DNA of 64,000 nt from Litorimonas sp. (GTDB taxonomy: Bacteria; Pseudomonadota; Alphaproteobacteria; Caulobacterales; Maricaulaceae). The stretch spans positions 144,743 through 208,742 of the forward strand of contig JAPYSU010000005.1 in the NCBI GenBank assembly GCA_029936425.1. Reading direction: 5' to 3'. Within the stretch, counting starts at the first letter, position 1. Every line of letters begins with the position of its first letter. The notes beneath the pieces were generated by a model, which searched no databases, was not told where the DNA came from, and saw only the letters and a list, made by a program, of their open reading frames with translations. The translations under genes were made by a program, and so were the position numbers. Positions 34,699-43,200 of this stretch are shown here, piece by piece.

Positions 34699-35466
34699 TT
34701 ATTTGGTTGTCACGAAACAGGCTTGTCCAGATCCTTTGAAGGAATTGCAAAGTGAATTTGCGGCAGATTTATCTGCCAATCCAGCAACCCGTGTGCGGTA
34801 GTAAATCCCCTTCTCGTCCAGATTGACGCGTTTGATATCAACATAGACGCCGCCCGGAAGAAGTGATGCGAAGCGCTGCTCTAATTCATTCCAGACCTTT
34901 TGGGCGTCTGCTTCTGAACGGACAGAGGCTACCTGAACAACAAACTCGCTTCCGCCGGTTCGAGGCTGAGGGGAGACAGGGGCCGGTTCAGGCTCAACTT
35001 CTATTTGAGGCTGAGATTCGGTTTCGTTCGAATTTGCCTCCGAAGTATTGGACGGTGGGTCCAGCTGTATATTCGCCCCACTTGGCGGGATATCCGCGGG
35101 TTGGTTTTTTGGAAGCGTGATCGGCACTTCCGGTGACTGCGTGTCCGTGACCGTTTCTTCAGGAGGCTGACCATTCATGACGTCAAAAACCCCGCGATCC
35201 TGATCCGGAGCCTGAAGCCCCTCCTGATCCTCTGGCGTCACTTTAAAAGGCGTGTTTTCTGCTGTTATCAGGGGCGGCGCGTCGCGGTCCCGTGTTCCGG
35301 GCTGATAAAATTTGAGAAGCAAAAAAGCGATTGCCAGTAGGACAACGGTACCGATTATAAGCTTTATCAATCCCTGACGTCCGGAACTGTCCCGTACGTC
35401 AAAAGGCGTAAGGGTTTCATCCTCTGTCATCATGTCAGGGGAAAACTGATCTTTGTTCGATGTCAT
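34699..35466 (-). CDS. SPOR domain-containing membrane protein
   Basis: Inner-membrane protein with one helix (LIKLIIGTVVLLAIAFLLLKFY, about residues 32-53), a long Pro/Glu/Gln-rich periplasmic linker and a C-terminal SPOR domain (EFVVQVASVRSEADAQKVWNELEQRF...), which binds denuded glycan strands at the division site. ATG at 35466 has GGGAAGGGAAC upstream; the frame extends 16 codons further but without a better start. In many alphaproteobacteria it sits upstream of nagZ-scpAB with argS; argS is not here. Confidence 0.88.
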   Translation of the reverse strand: MTSNKDQFSPDMMTEDETLTPFDVRDSSGRQGLIKLIIGTVVLLAIAFLLLKFYQPGTRDRDAPPLITAENTPFKVTPEDQEGLQAPDQDRGVFDVMNGQPPEETVTDTQSPEVPITLPKNQPADIPPSGANIQLDPPSNTSEANSNETESQPQIEVEPEPAPVSPQPRTGGSEFVVQVASVRSEADAQKVWNELEQRFASLLPGGVYVDIKRVNLDEKGIYYRTRVAGLADKSAANSLCNSFKGSGQACFVTTK

Positions 35467-35610
35467 TTTGTTCCCTTCCCCGTTCCTGAACGGCTCTGTC
35501 CGAATCATACGCAAGCCCGTTGGAGTTTGGGCCAGCCGGATGGAGTTTTAAAGCCGTGACTGTATAAAACCTGTCGTTAACCCTTAGTAAAATGGGCTAA
35601 TCGGGTAAAA

Positions 35611-36993
35611 TTATGACACAATAGTATTTTTGTTCGGCTCTTTTGGCTTTAACGTCACGATTTCTTCGGCGGTTGTAGGATGAACCGCACAGGTTTTATC
35701 AAATGTTTCCTTGGTCAAACCGGCTTTCACACAAATTCCCAAAGCCTGTATCATCTCTGCGCTATCATCGCCCAGAATGTGAATTCCGACAACCTTTTCT
35801 TCTTCTCCGGATGTAATCAGTTTCATGAAAACTCTTTGAGACTTTTCGGCCAATACGTTTTTCATCGTCCGGAAGTGGGTGCAGTAAACCTTTACATCGT
35901 CACCGAATTTTTCGCGGGCTTCAGGTTCAGTCAAGCCGACGACACCAATAGGAGGGCGTGTAAACACTGCGCTGGGAACATCGTTATGATCATAAGCGGT
36001 TTTATTCTTTTTAAAGACAGTTTCGATAAATGCCATGCCTTCGCGAATAGCCACAGGCGTCAAATTCACCCGGTCAGTAACATCACCAACAGCATAAATA
36101 TTGGCTTTGGATGTCTTTGAATATTTATCGACTTTGACCGCGCCGTTCTCTGCGATTTCAACGCCTGCATTTTCGAGACCGAGGCCATTTGTGTTCGGTT
36201 TGCGTCCTGTCGCCATGAAAACCAAATCCGTACCGATTTTGGAGCCGTCATCGAAAGTCACGATAAAGCCGCCTCCGGTTTTCTTGATGCCCGTAGGAGA
36301 GGCATTGAATTTGATCGTTATACCATTATTTTCCTGAGCAATCCCAACCTCATCCCGAATTTCCGGATCAAAGCCACGCAAAAGGCGCCCGCCACGATAA
36401 ACCTGAGTTGTTTTGCAGCCAAGCCCGGAAAAGATACCGGCAAATTCACAGGCAATATATCCCCCGCCGATGATCAAAACCCGTTCAGGCAGCTCGTCGA
36501 GAGTAAAGGCATCGTCGGAAACAATTGCATGTTCTATTCCAGGCATTTCCGGGGCCCAAGGCCGCCCCCCTGTGGCGATCAAGATCGTCTTGGCCGTCTT
36601 TGTCTTACCGCTCTTAACGAGTTTGACTGTGTGCTCATCCACAAATTCGGCGCGTTCGCGGAAGACCTCAGCACCGTTTTTTTCCAATAAGGTTGAATAA
36701 ATACCTGAAAGACGGGAAACCTCTTTTTGAATGGAATCCCGTAAGGCCGGCCAATCAAAACTGACATCACCGATATTCCAACCATATTTTTTCGCGTCCT
36801 TGATGGCGCCTCCAAAGTCAGCCCCATACACCAGATATTTTTTAGGAACGCAGCCGCGAACGACACAGGTCCCGCCAGGAAGACTTTCTTCGGCCACCCC
36901 CACTTTTTTGCCAAGCTGGGCCGCTAAACGTCCGGCCCGGACTCCGCCGGACCCCGCGCCAATAACAAATAGGTCAAAATCGTAATCACTCAT
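35611..36993 (-). CDS. gor: Glutathione-disulfide reductase
   Basis: FAD flavoprotein that reduces GSSG with NADPH. FAD motif VIGAGSGGVRAGRLAA, redox-active disulfide GGTCVVRGCVPKK, NAD(P) fold IIGGGYIACEFAGIF with Arg-containing YRGGRLLRGFD suited to NADPH, second FAD motif NIYAVGDVTDR, and the C-terminal catalytic His in VHPTTAEE. Length 460 is typical. Paired with rpiA upstream, which supplies pentose-phosphate metabolism linked to NADPH. Confidence 0.95.
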   Translation of the reverse strand: MSDYDFDLFVIGAGSGGVRAGRLAAQLGKKVGVAEESLPGGTCVVRGCVPKKYLVYGADFGGAIKDAKKYGWNIGDVSFDWPALRDSIQKEVSRLSGIYSTLLEKNGAEVFRERAEFVDEHTVKLVKSGKTKTAKTILIATGGRPWAPEMPGIEHAIVSDDAFTLDELPERVLIIGGGYIACEFAGIFSGLGCKTTQVYRGGRLLRGFDPEIRDEVGIAQENNGITIKFNASPTGIKKTGGGFIVTFDDGSKIGTDLVFMATGRKPNTNGLGLENAGVEIAENGAVKVDKYSKTSKANIYAVGDVTDRVNLTPVAIREGMAFIETVFKKNKTAYDHNDVPSAVFTRPPIGVVGLTEPEAREKFGDDVKVYCTHFRTMKNVLAEKSQRVFMKLITSGEEEKVVGIHILGDDSAEMIQALGICVKAGLTKETFDKTCAVHPTTAEEIVTLKPKEPNKNTIVS

Positions 36994-37049
36994 AATATTT
37001 CTCTCGGAAATCGTTCTGTTCTATCATGTATATGTAGGAAGCGATTGGC

Positions 37050-37754
37050 CTAGTTCTTGGCCAATTCCATAACTTTCGCGTGATCGACCTCTCCTATTAT
37101 GATCGTATCCGCCAGATCAATAAAAAGGCCGTGCTCCATCACGCCGGGAATGGAGGAGAGCGCTTTGGCTGTCTCGAAAGGCGACGCAATATGTTCACAT
37201 TTACTATCCAGTATCCAATGTCCCCCATCTGTGACCAGTGGACCACTTCCGTCTTTGGCCTGGCGGAGAACTGTTTGGGCTTCCCGGCATCCCGTGTCTT
37301 TCAAGGCTTCATAAATTTTATCCGCAGTTAGAGTCAGCCCAAAGGGGTCTACCTCTATCGGGAGAGGGAAGGCTCCGAGGTTTTCCACCATTTTGCTCGC
37401 ATCGATGATCACAACCATCTTAGCGGATGCATGGGCAATAATTTTTTCACGCAAAAGGCAAGCTCCGCCGCCTTTGATGAGTGAAAAGGCCGGGTCTACC
37501 TCATCTGCGCCGTCAATCGTCAAATCAATTGAGCGTATTTTGTCCGCTGCGATGAGAGGGACACCGGCTTCTTTGGCGCATTCTGCGGTTCGGTCAGATG
37601 TTGGGATGCCTTGAACCCGTAATCCTCCGGCCACTTTTTCACCAAGCTGCTCGATAAAAATCTCAGCTGTTGATCCTGAGCCCAGCCCCAGAACCATACC
37701 ATCTTTCACAAATTCAAGCGCCGCCAAGGCGGCATTTTCTTTCGCCACATTCAT
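37050..37754 (-). CDS. rpiA: Ribose-5-phosphate isomerase A
   Basis: Interconverts ribose 5-phosphate and ribulose 5-phosphate. GLGSGSTAEIFIEQLG binds phosphate; DLTIDGADEVDPAFSLIKGGGACLLREKI contains the catalytic Asp/Lys/Glu cluster. ATG at 37754 (MNVAKENAALAAL) gives 234 residues; the longer frame overlaps glmU. It starts 5 bases after the glmU stop, so glmU-rpiA(-gor) form one unit. Its product feeds kdsD and nucleotide synthesis. Confidence 0.95.
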   Translation of the reverse strand: MNVAKENAALAALEFVKDGMVLGLGSGSTAEIFIEQLGEKVAGGLRVQGIPTSDRTAECAKEAGVPLIAADKIRSIDLTIDGADEVDPAFSLIKGGGACLLREKIIAHASAKMVVIIDASKMVENLGAFPLPIEVDPFGLTLTADKIYEALKDTGCREAQTVLRQAKDGSGPLVTDGGHWILDSKCEHIASPFETAKALSSIPGVMEHGLFIDLADTIIIGEVDHAKVMELAKN

Positions 37755-37759
37755 GCGGA

Positions 37760-39106
37760 TTATCCTTTTGACTCTTTTCGTTTTGCTTTCGCGGCGCGGT
37801 AACGCTCTGCCCATTCGGGCTTATGCACCTGCTCAGCCCGGGCAATGGCTAAAGCGTTATCCGGAACGTCTTTGGTAATCACGCCCCCGGATCCCAGATA
37901 CGCCCCCTTACCAATTGTGAGAGGCGCCACCAGAGATGAATGCGTACCAATAAAAGCCCCGTCCTTCACATGGGTTTTATGCTTGTCAAAACCATCATAG
38001 TTACAAGTGATCGTGCCGGCGCCAATGTTAACCCCTGCCCCAATCTCTGCGTCCCCTATGTAGGAGAGGTGATTGATTTTGCTGCCTGTTCCGATTGTTG
38101 CCTTTTTGGTCTCAACGAAATTGCCAACCTTGGTGTCACTATGGAGAACTGTACCGGGACGAAGACGGGCAAATGGCCCGATTTGAGCTCCCTCCCCAAT
38201 TTCGGCGCCCTCAATGTGACTGAAGCTATGGATTACGGCGCCGGATCGAACCGTTACGCCGGGGCCGAATACGACATTGGCGTCGACTGTGACATCTTTT
38301 TCCAAAACGGTGTCATATGAGAAAAAGACGGTTTCGGGATGTTTCAAACTCACACCGCTTTGCATGGCATTCTCACGCATGACCTTTTGGAATGACGCTT
38401 CGGCATTGGCCAAATCCGTGCGATCATTGACGCCTAGCACTTCATTTTCATCTGCCGTTATAACTTCGGACCGTTTGCCAGAGGACTTCAATATTTCAAC
38501 AATATCAGTGAGGTAGTACTCATTCTTCGCGTTATTATTCCCAACTTTTGAGATTGCCTCAAAAATGGATTTGCAGTCTCCGGCCATGACGCCGCTATTG
38601 CAAATATCAATTTTCAGCTGCTCTTCCGAGCTGTCTTTCGCTTCGACAATTGCCTGGAGAGATCCATCCCCCTCAACGATCAGTCGGCCATAGGAACCCG
38701 GATCTGCGGCCTTGAAGCCCATGACAACAAGGTCAGCGCTGTCCTCCAACCGGTCAAATACTTTTGATAATGTTTCTGGTCGGATAAGGGGCGTATCGGC
38801 GTAAAGCACGACAACCTGCCCCTCAAAGTCTTCTAAAGCTTTACGAGCTGCGTCAACGGCGTGGGCCGTTCCTAGCTGAGGCTCCTGTACCGCGATATCA
38901 AACCCCAGTTTTTCAGCCGCGGCTCTGACGTCTTCATTTCCTTCACCGACAACACAAATTGTCTTGTTAACACCGGCTGTCGTAGCCAGAGCGCCGACCC
39001 ATTCCAACAGCGGGCGACGGCCAACCGGATGCAGAACCTTTGACATGTTTGACTGCATGCGTGTGCTTTTTCCGGCGGCGAGAATAATGGCGGCACGATT
39101 TTGCAT
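37760..39106 (-). CDS. glmU: Bifunctional GlcNAc-1-phosphate uridyltransferase / glucosamine-1-phosphate acetyltransferase
   Basis: Makes UDP-GlcNAc for peptidoglycan and LPS in two steps. The N-terminal uridyltransferase has ILAAGKSTRMQSNMSKVLHPV, VLYADTPLI and NEYYLTDI. The C-terminal left-handed beta-helix has FARLRPGT, NFVETKKATIG, NHLSYIGDAEIG, NIGAGTITCNYDG and KDGAFIGTHSSLVAP. ATG at 39106 with AGGA upstream is preferred over the TTG at 39127. Length 448. Confidence 0.96.
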   Translation of the reverse strand: MQNRAAIILAAGKSTRMQSNMSKVLHPVGRRPLLEWVGALATTAGVNKTICVVGEGNEDVRAAAEKLGFDIAVQEPQLGTAHAVDAARKALEDFEGQVVVLYADTPLIRPETLSKVFDRLEDSADLVVMGFKAADPGSYGRLIVEGDGSLQAIVEAKDSSEEQLKIDICNSGVMAGDCKSIFEAISKVGNNNAKNEYYLTDIVEILKSSGKRSEVITADENEVLGVNDRTDLANAEASFQKVMRENAMQSGVSLKHPETVFFSYDTVLEKDVTVDANVVFGPGVTVRSGAVIHSFSHIEGAEIGEGAQIGPFARLRPGTVLHSDTKVGNFVETKKATIGTGSKINHLSYIGDAEIGAGVNIGAGTITCNYDGFDKHKTHVKDGAFIGTHSSLVAPLTIGKGAYLGSGGVITKDVPDNALAIARAEQVHKPEWAERYRAAKAKRKESKG

Positions 39107-39215
39107 AAAATCCTGGGTGTTTGACAATTACAGGGTTTCTACTATCGCATTGGGCTTAGCGAAAGTTCGGGGACACTGCACCCGATAATTTTAGTTTAAC
39201 TGAGGTCTTTCTCTC

Positions 39216-39926
39216 ATGACGGTCATGATATCAAAGAATTCGGCTTCCGGGACAGTCGCCCTGCCCTATAACAATTTCATTCTTTGTCTCGATCTGGACG
39301 GTACGTTGGTCGATACAGCGCCTGACTTGATTCGAGTTACAAACGAGACCATCGCCCTTGAAGGACTTCCACAGACACACTTTAAAACCGCTCGACGGGA
39401 AGTCGGCTATGGTTCGAAAAAATTGATTGCCAGCGCGATGAAGCGGGGAAATCATACCGTCTCGGAGGATCGTTTGACAGAATTGCAACAATGGTTCCTT
39501 TCCCGATATGCCGAGACGCTCACCGAACATAGCCGCCCCTTTCCCGGCGTGGTCGAAACGCTGAGGCATTTAAAACGCGGGGGCGCAACTCTCTCAATCT
39601 GCACGAATAAGCCGGGCTATCTCGCGCGCCCCCTATTGGAAAAACTCAATTTAACCAAATACTTCAAAATCATTGTTGGCGGTGATGAAGCACCCAAGGC
39701 CAAACCTGACGCCCGGCATTTACTGCAAGCAGCCGGCCCGAACCGAAAAGGAAAACGCATTGTCATGATCGGAGACAGCTTTCCGGACATTCGTGCAGGA
39801 CATAATGCCAAAGTACCCACAATCCTGATGAGATATGGTTATACGCCTATTAATGCAAACCGCCTTAAACCGACTTATGCGCTCAATAACTTCAGAGATA
39901 TTCCCACTATTTTGTCAAAACTCTAG
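39216..39926 (+). CDS. gph: Phosphoglycolate phosphatase-type HAD hydrolase
   Basis: HAD phosphatase that salvages 2-phosphoglycolate from DNA repair or oxygenase side reactions. Motif I is LDLDGTLVDTAPDL, motif II SICTNKPGYLARP, and motif III/IV GGDEAPKAKPDARHLL...IVMIGDSFPDIRAGHNAKV. The N-terminus extends ~24 residues before motif I, so a later start is possible, though no later in-frame ATG precedes it. Transcribed away from glmU; a terminator follows. Confidence 0.88.
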   Translation: MTVMISKNSASGTVALPYNNFILCLDLDGTLVDTAPDLIRVTNETIALEGLPQTHFKTARREVGYGSKKLIASAMKRGNHTVSEDRLTELQQWFLSRYAETLTEHSRPFPGVVETLRHLKRGGATLSICTNKPGYLARPLLEKLNLTKYFKIIVGGDEAPKAKPDARHLLQAAGPNRKGKRIVMIGDSFPDIRAGHNAKVPTILMRYGYTPINANRLKPTYALNNFRDIPTILSKL

Positions 39927-39945
39927 CTTAATATCGGCGCATAAA

Positions 39946-39970
39946 AAAACCGCCCCATAAGGGCGGTTTT
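39946..39970. terminator. Bidirectional terminator after gph
   Basis: AAAACCGCCC (39946-39955) and GGGCGGTTTT (39961-39970) form a 10-bp stem with a CATAA loop. A-rich on the left and T-rich on the right, so it can serve gph on the plus strand and the small convergent gene on the minus strand. Confidence 0.9.
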
Positions 39971-39992
39971 GTTCAATCAAACTTTAAAAGAA

Positions 39993-40193
39993 TTATGCGA
40001 AGTTTTCAGTAGATTTCGTTGGAACGCCGTTCACCATATTAGAACGAACATCTGTACGGGCAGACCGCATAGACGCCAAAAATCCGCCCTGAACCAAGTT
40101 GATACGGACATCATGACCGCGTTCAGCCCAGTAAGCTTCGATTTGTTCTTTTAATTTTTCAGCGCCTTCGCGCGTGCAATAGTCACCTTTCAT
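39993..40193 (-). CDS. Conserved hypothetical protein
   Basis: Sixty-six residues beginning MKGDYCTREGAEKLKEQIEAYWAERGHDVRINLVQGGFL and ending with an Arg/Asn-rich segment (SARTDVRSNMVNGVP). I recall similar short proteins from Caulobacterales genomes, with no assigned function. Soluble, no motif. ATG at 40193 is preceded by GAGGATACC. It is monocistronic, with the bidirectional terminator downstream. Confidence 0.75.
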   Translation of the reverse strand: MKGDYCTREGAEKLKEQIEAYWAERGHDVRINLVQGGFLASMRSARTDVRSNMVNGVPTKSTENFA

Positions 40194-40527
40194 GGTATCC
40201 TCTTTCAGTTTTTATCTATCAACAAACGAGTTATGGGTCTCATTCGCTGACTGTTGAATCATCATCCGTGAACTGTAGATAAGCATTGACGCCATTCATT
40301 CAAGAAAACTTATAGGTTTTTCTTATAAATTCTTTGTCATCTTAATACACTTAAACGCACAGCCCTCATTTAGAACGCGCCGAAATAGACATATTTTCCA
40401 AACAAGCAAGTCCTTCACAGTGAATTTAGCCTCGTTTAACCCTAATTAATGAGCTGTAGAGAGCTCTTGCAGGCGAGATTAAATAAACTTAACTTATAAA
40501 CACAGTCTATAAGCAGTTGGTGGCGCG
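40194..40527. other. 334-base intergenic region upstream of the regulator gene
   Basis: No gene seen. AT-rich, it must hold the promoters of the small minus-strand gene and the plus-strand regulator. A 6-bp inverted repeat CTTATA (40493-40498) / TATAAG (40508-40513) with a 9-base spacer lies about 15 bases before the regulator ATG and could be its own operator. Further CTTATA-type words occur near 40310-40327. Confidence 0.5.
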
Positions 40528-41070
40528 ATGCCTAATCTACATTCGAGAATAAAACAACACCGAAAAAAGCTCGGATTGTCGCAGGCAGACATGGCGGATC
40601 GATGCGGGGTGAGTCAGCCAACCATCGCGAATTGGGAGCGCGGAGGACATATTCCTCGTAAAGACGCGCTCGAGAAAATTGCGGATTGTCTGGGCGTCGA
40701 CTCGGTTTGGCTACTTTCCGGTGAACTTCCAGCAGGCCGAAGTCCTGTCTACCAGCACCTGAACACCCCGATTAGGCACATTCCGATTTTTGAATGGACA
40801 GCAAATGCCAAGTCTTTCGCAAATGCCCAGCCCACACGCTATCTTAGCCTGGCGATTGAGCTCGAGGAATTATTCGCTCTAGATTCACTGGATCATAAAG
40901 AGTTCGCCAGGGACTCCATACTGATTTTTGATAAAAAAGCAAAACCCGCTGCAAATGCTCGGTTTTTAGTTCAAATCGGTAATATGCTTTCGCTAGTGGA
41001 TGGAGGCGGGTTGGAAAACCCTGATTTGAAGCCTATTGGACGGCTCATTTATTCAATTCAATCACATTAG
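40528..41070 (+). CDS. XRE/Cro-CI family transcriptional regulator with degenerate S24 domain
   Basis: N-terminal helix-turn-helix (residues ~5-60): IKQHRKKLGLSQADMADRCGVSQPTIANWERGGHIPRKDALEKIADCLG. The C-terminal part keeps the outline of the S24/LexA-CI fold (RDSILIFDKKAKPAANARFLVQIG...PIGRLIYSIQ), but the catalytic Lys is not evident and the Ser motif is not canonical, so self-cleavage is unlikely. It may sense a small molecule or simply dimerise. The target is unknown; it lies at the edge of the lipid gene block. Confidence 0.82.
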   Translation: MPNLHSRIKQHRKKLGLSQADMADRCGVSQPTIANWERGGHIPRKDALEKIADCLGVDSVWLLSGELPAGRSPVYQHLNTPIRHIPIFEWTANAKSFANAQPTRYLSLAIELEELFALDSLDHKEFARDSILIFDKKAKPAANARFLVQIGNMLSLVDGGGLENPDLKPIGRLIYSIQSH

Positions 41071-41084
41071 AGCCACTGGCAGGG

Positions 41085-41903
41085 CTACTTCCGCCGTTCT
41101 GCCGGATCGGACATCGCTTCCATATTGGCATCAGCCTGACGAATAGCCGCCTCCAGACGGTCTTCTGCAGTTTGCAGATTCTTTTTCGGATCTTGGTAAA
41201 ATGCCGTGAGCTTCATAATTTGAAGGAATGTCTTGTTCAAGAAACGACCCCAAAATTTCATCGGGCGGTCAAAGTCAAACAGCAAAATCACGCGTTCTTC
41301 GTCCGTATCATTCCAGACTTCATGCTCAAATGTGTCATCAAACACAAAAATTTCGCCCTCTTTCCAGGCCGTAATGGTGTCGTCGACGCGAATTCGGCAT
41401 TTTTCACGATCTTTTGGAATAATGAGGCCAATATGCGAGCGAAGAATGCCTTTAGTGACCCCTTTATGCGCCGGAATATGATATCCGGGAGCAAGTATGG
41501 AGAACATGGCGGTTTGCAAATTTGGAACGCGCTCAAGTATTTCAGCTGTTTTAGGCGCCAAGGATGCATTTTTTTCCAAACGCTCTCCAAAACCAAATAG
41601 AACAAAAGTCTTCCAGTTTTGCTCTTTGGCTAGCCGGTACTGATCGGGTGAGATTTCCTGAAAACCCGGTATGGCTTCGCGAAATTTCAAAACCTCTTTG
41701 GCCTCGCCCTGAATCGTTTTCCAATTATCCGTAAATTCGCTCAGAAACGGAAAATAAGAATTATCGATTTTCGGCGTATCCGGAACAATGGATTGCCTTG
41801 ACTGGAAGGCCGCAATTTTCCGGACTAGCTTCTTCCCGGTCTTTTTAACAAAGGCCCGCCGCGGATTAGAAAGGTTTTTCGGTTTATCGACTGTCTCTAC
41901 CAT
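41085..41903 (-). CDS. Aspartyl/asparaginyl beta-hydroxylase-type (LpxO-like) dioxygenase
   Basis: Fe(II)/2-oxoglutarate dioxygenase of the family that includes LpxO, which hydroxylates acyl chains of lipid A. Metal ligands: PGYHIPAHKGVTKG (His) and DDTFEHEVWN (His). RSHIGLIIP and GEIFVFDDTF are conserved. An N-terminal basic segment lacks a clear signal peptide. It is encoded next to cfa and near the ceramide cluster, so its substrate may be lipid A or a ceramide acyl chain; the sequence cannot decide. Length 272. Confidence 0.87.
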   Translation of the reverse strand: MVETVDKPKNLSNPRRAFVKKTGKKLVRKIAAFQSRQSIVPDTPKIDNSYFPFLSEFTDNWKTIQGEAKEVLKFREAIPGFQEISPDQYRLAKEQNWKTFVLFGFGERLEKNASLAPKTAEILERVPNLQTAMFSILAPGYHIPAHKGVTKGILRSHIGLIIPKDREKCRIRVDDTITAWKEGEIFVFDDTFEHEVWNDTDEERVILLFDFDRPMKFWGRFLNKTFLQIMKLTAFYQDPKKNLQTAEDRLEAAIRQADANMEAMSDPAERRK

Positions 41904-41915
41904 AATGAGCGCCGC

Positions 41916-43124
41916 TTAACCCGAAACGGCCGCATCGTCCATCATGTAATTCCGTGTAATCGGTGCGGCATGCACATCTTTGGTAAGCTGAATCTGGAAA
42001 TTCATATGATTGCCGTAAAGGAATGAGAATTCGCTTATAACAAGATAGAACTCCCACATACGGCAAAACCGTTCGTCAAACATGACGGCGATTTGTTCTC
42101 TATTGGCCTGAAAGCGTTTGTTCCATTTAGCCAATGTATAGGCATAATGCAGACGTAATATTTCACAGTCAGTCACCCACAATTTAGCTTTTTCAATTTC
42201 AGCAAAAGTTTCTGAGAGCGCCGGGGAATACCCTCCCGGAAAGATGTACTTGCGAATCCAAGCGCCGGTGGTCCCCGGCCCGCCTTTACGGCCGATTGAG
42301 TGCACAAGCGCTATACCGTCTTCGGTAAGAAGACTTTTGATTTTTGAGAAATATTCTTCGTAATGGGCAACACCAACATGTTCAAACATGCCTACGCTTA
42401 CAATACGGTCAAAATTTTGATCCAAATCGCGATAGTCGACAAGCCTTAAATCTACTTTGTCTTCCAAGCCAAGCTCTTTCACCCTTTCTCGGCCAAGAGA
42501 CAACTGCTCATCTGAAAGCGTCGCGCCGACAACCTTAACGTCATAGCTTTGAGCAAGGTAGATTGCCATACCGCCCCATCCACAGCCAATGTCCAGGACG
42601 GTTTGACCGGGTTTGAGGCAGAGTTTCTCAGCAATATGCTTCTTCTTGAGCCGTTGAGCCTCTTCAAGGGTGATATCGAGGCTCGGCCAATAGGCACAGC
42701 TATATTGAAGGTCTTCGTCTAGGAACAAGCGATAGAAATCATTAGACAGGTCATAGTGATGCTGCACATTCGTTCGAGCATTTGATTTCTTGTTTCGCTG
42801 ATGCAGTTTTTTAAGTTTTTTGAGCGTCCGGTTTAAAACCTTTTGAATGGGGTGACTGCGCAGGCCCCCACGGTTATGAAGAAAAACTTTCAGTAGATCC
42901 CGAATGCCGCCCTCTTCGCAAATCAATGTCCCGTCCATATAAGCCTCGCCGGCCTTCAATTCGGGGTTTAAAAACAGTGTTCGGTAAAGAGTTTTATCCG
43001 TCAGACGAATGGTGGCCCGGGGCTCGCCTCCGGGGCCATGAACGTGATGGTTCCCGTCCGCGTCTATGATTGTTAACTGGCCGACTTTTACAAATCGGGA
43101 CATCATGGAATTTAGTAGTCTCAT
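41916..43124 (-). CDS. cfa: Cyclopropane-fatty-acyl-phospholipid synthase family protein
   Basis: SAM-dependent enzyme that methylenates or otherwise modifies unsaturated acyl chains in membrane lipids. The SAM motif is QTVLDIGCGWGGMAIYLAQ; QYSCAYWPSLDITLEEAQRLKKKHIAEKL and VSVGMFEHVGVAHYEEYF are family hallmarks; the N-terminal ~100 residues form the lipid-binding domain. Length 402. The hydroxylase gene follows 12 bases later, suggesting cotranscription. Whether it makes cyclopropane rings or another modification is not resolved. Confidence 0.92.
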   Translation of the reverse strand: MRLLNSMMSRFVKVGQLTIIDADGNHHVHGPGGEPRATIRLTDKTLYRTLFLNPELKAGEAYMDGTLICEEGGIRDLLKVFLHNRGGLRSHPIQKVLNRTLKKLKKLHQRNKKSNARTNVQHHYDLSNDFYRLFLDEDLQYSCAYWPSLDITLEEAQRLKKKHIAEKLCLKPGQTVLDIGCGWGGMAIYLAQSYDVKVVGATLSDEQLSLGRERVKELGLEDKVDLRLVDYRDLDQNFDRIVSVGMFEHVGVAHYEEYFSKIKSLLTEDGIALVHSIGRKGGPGTTGAWIRKYIFPGGYSPALSETFAEIEKAKLWVTDCEILRLHYAYTLAKWNKRFQANREQIAVMFDERFCRMWEFYLVISEFSFLYGNHMNFQIQLTKDVHAAPITRNYMMDDAAVSG

Positions 43125-43200
43125 CGCATTTGTATAAATGGACTAAATCTAATGAACACGCAATTTATCGTGAATAGACTTATCCACGAAAGTGAATGGC

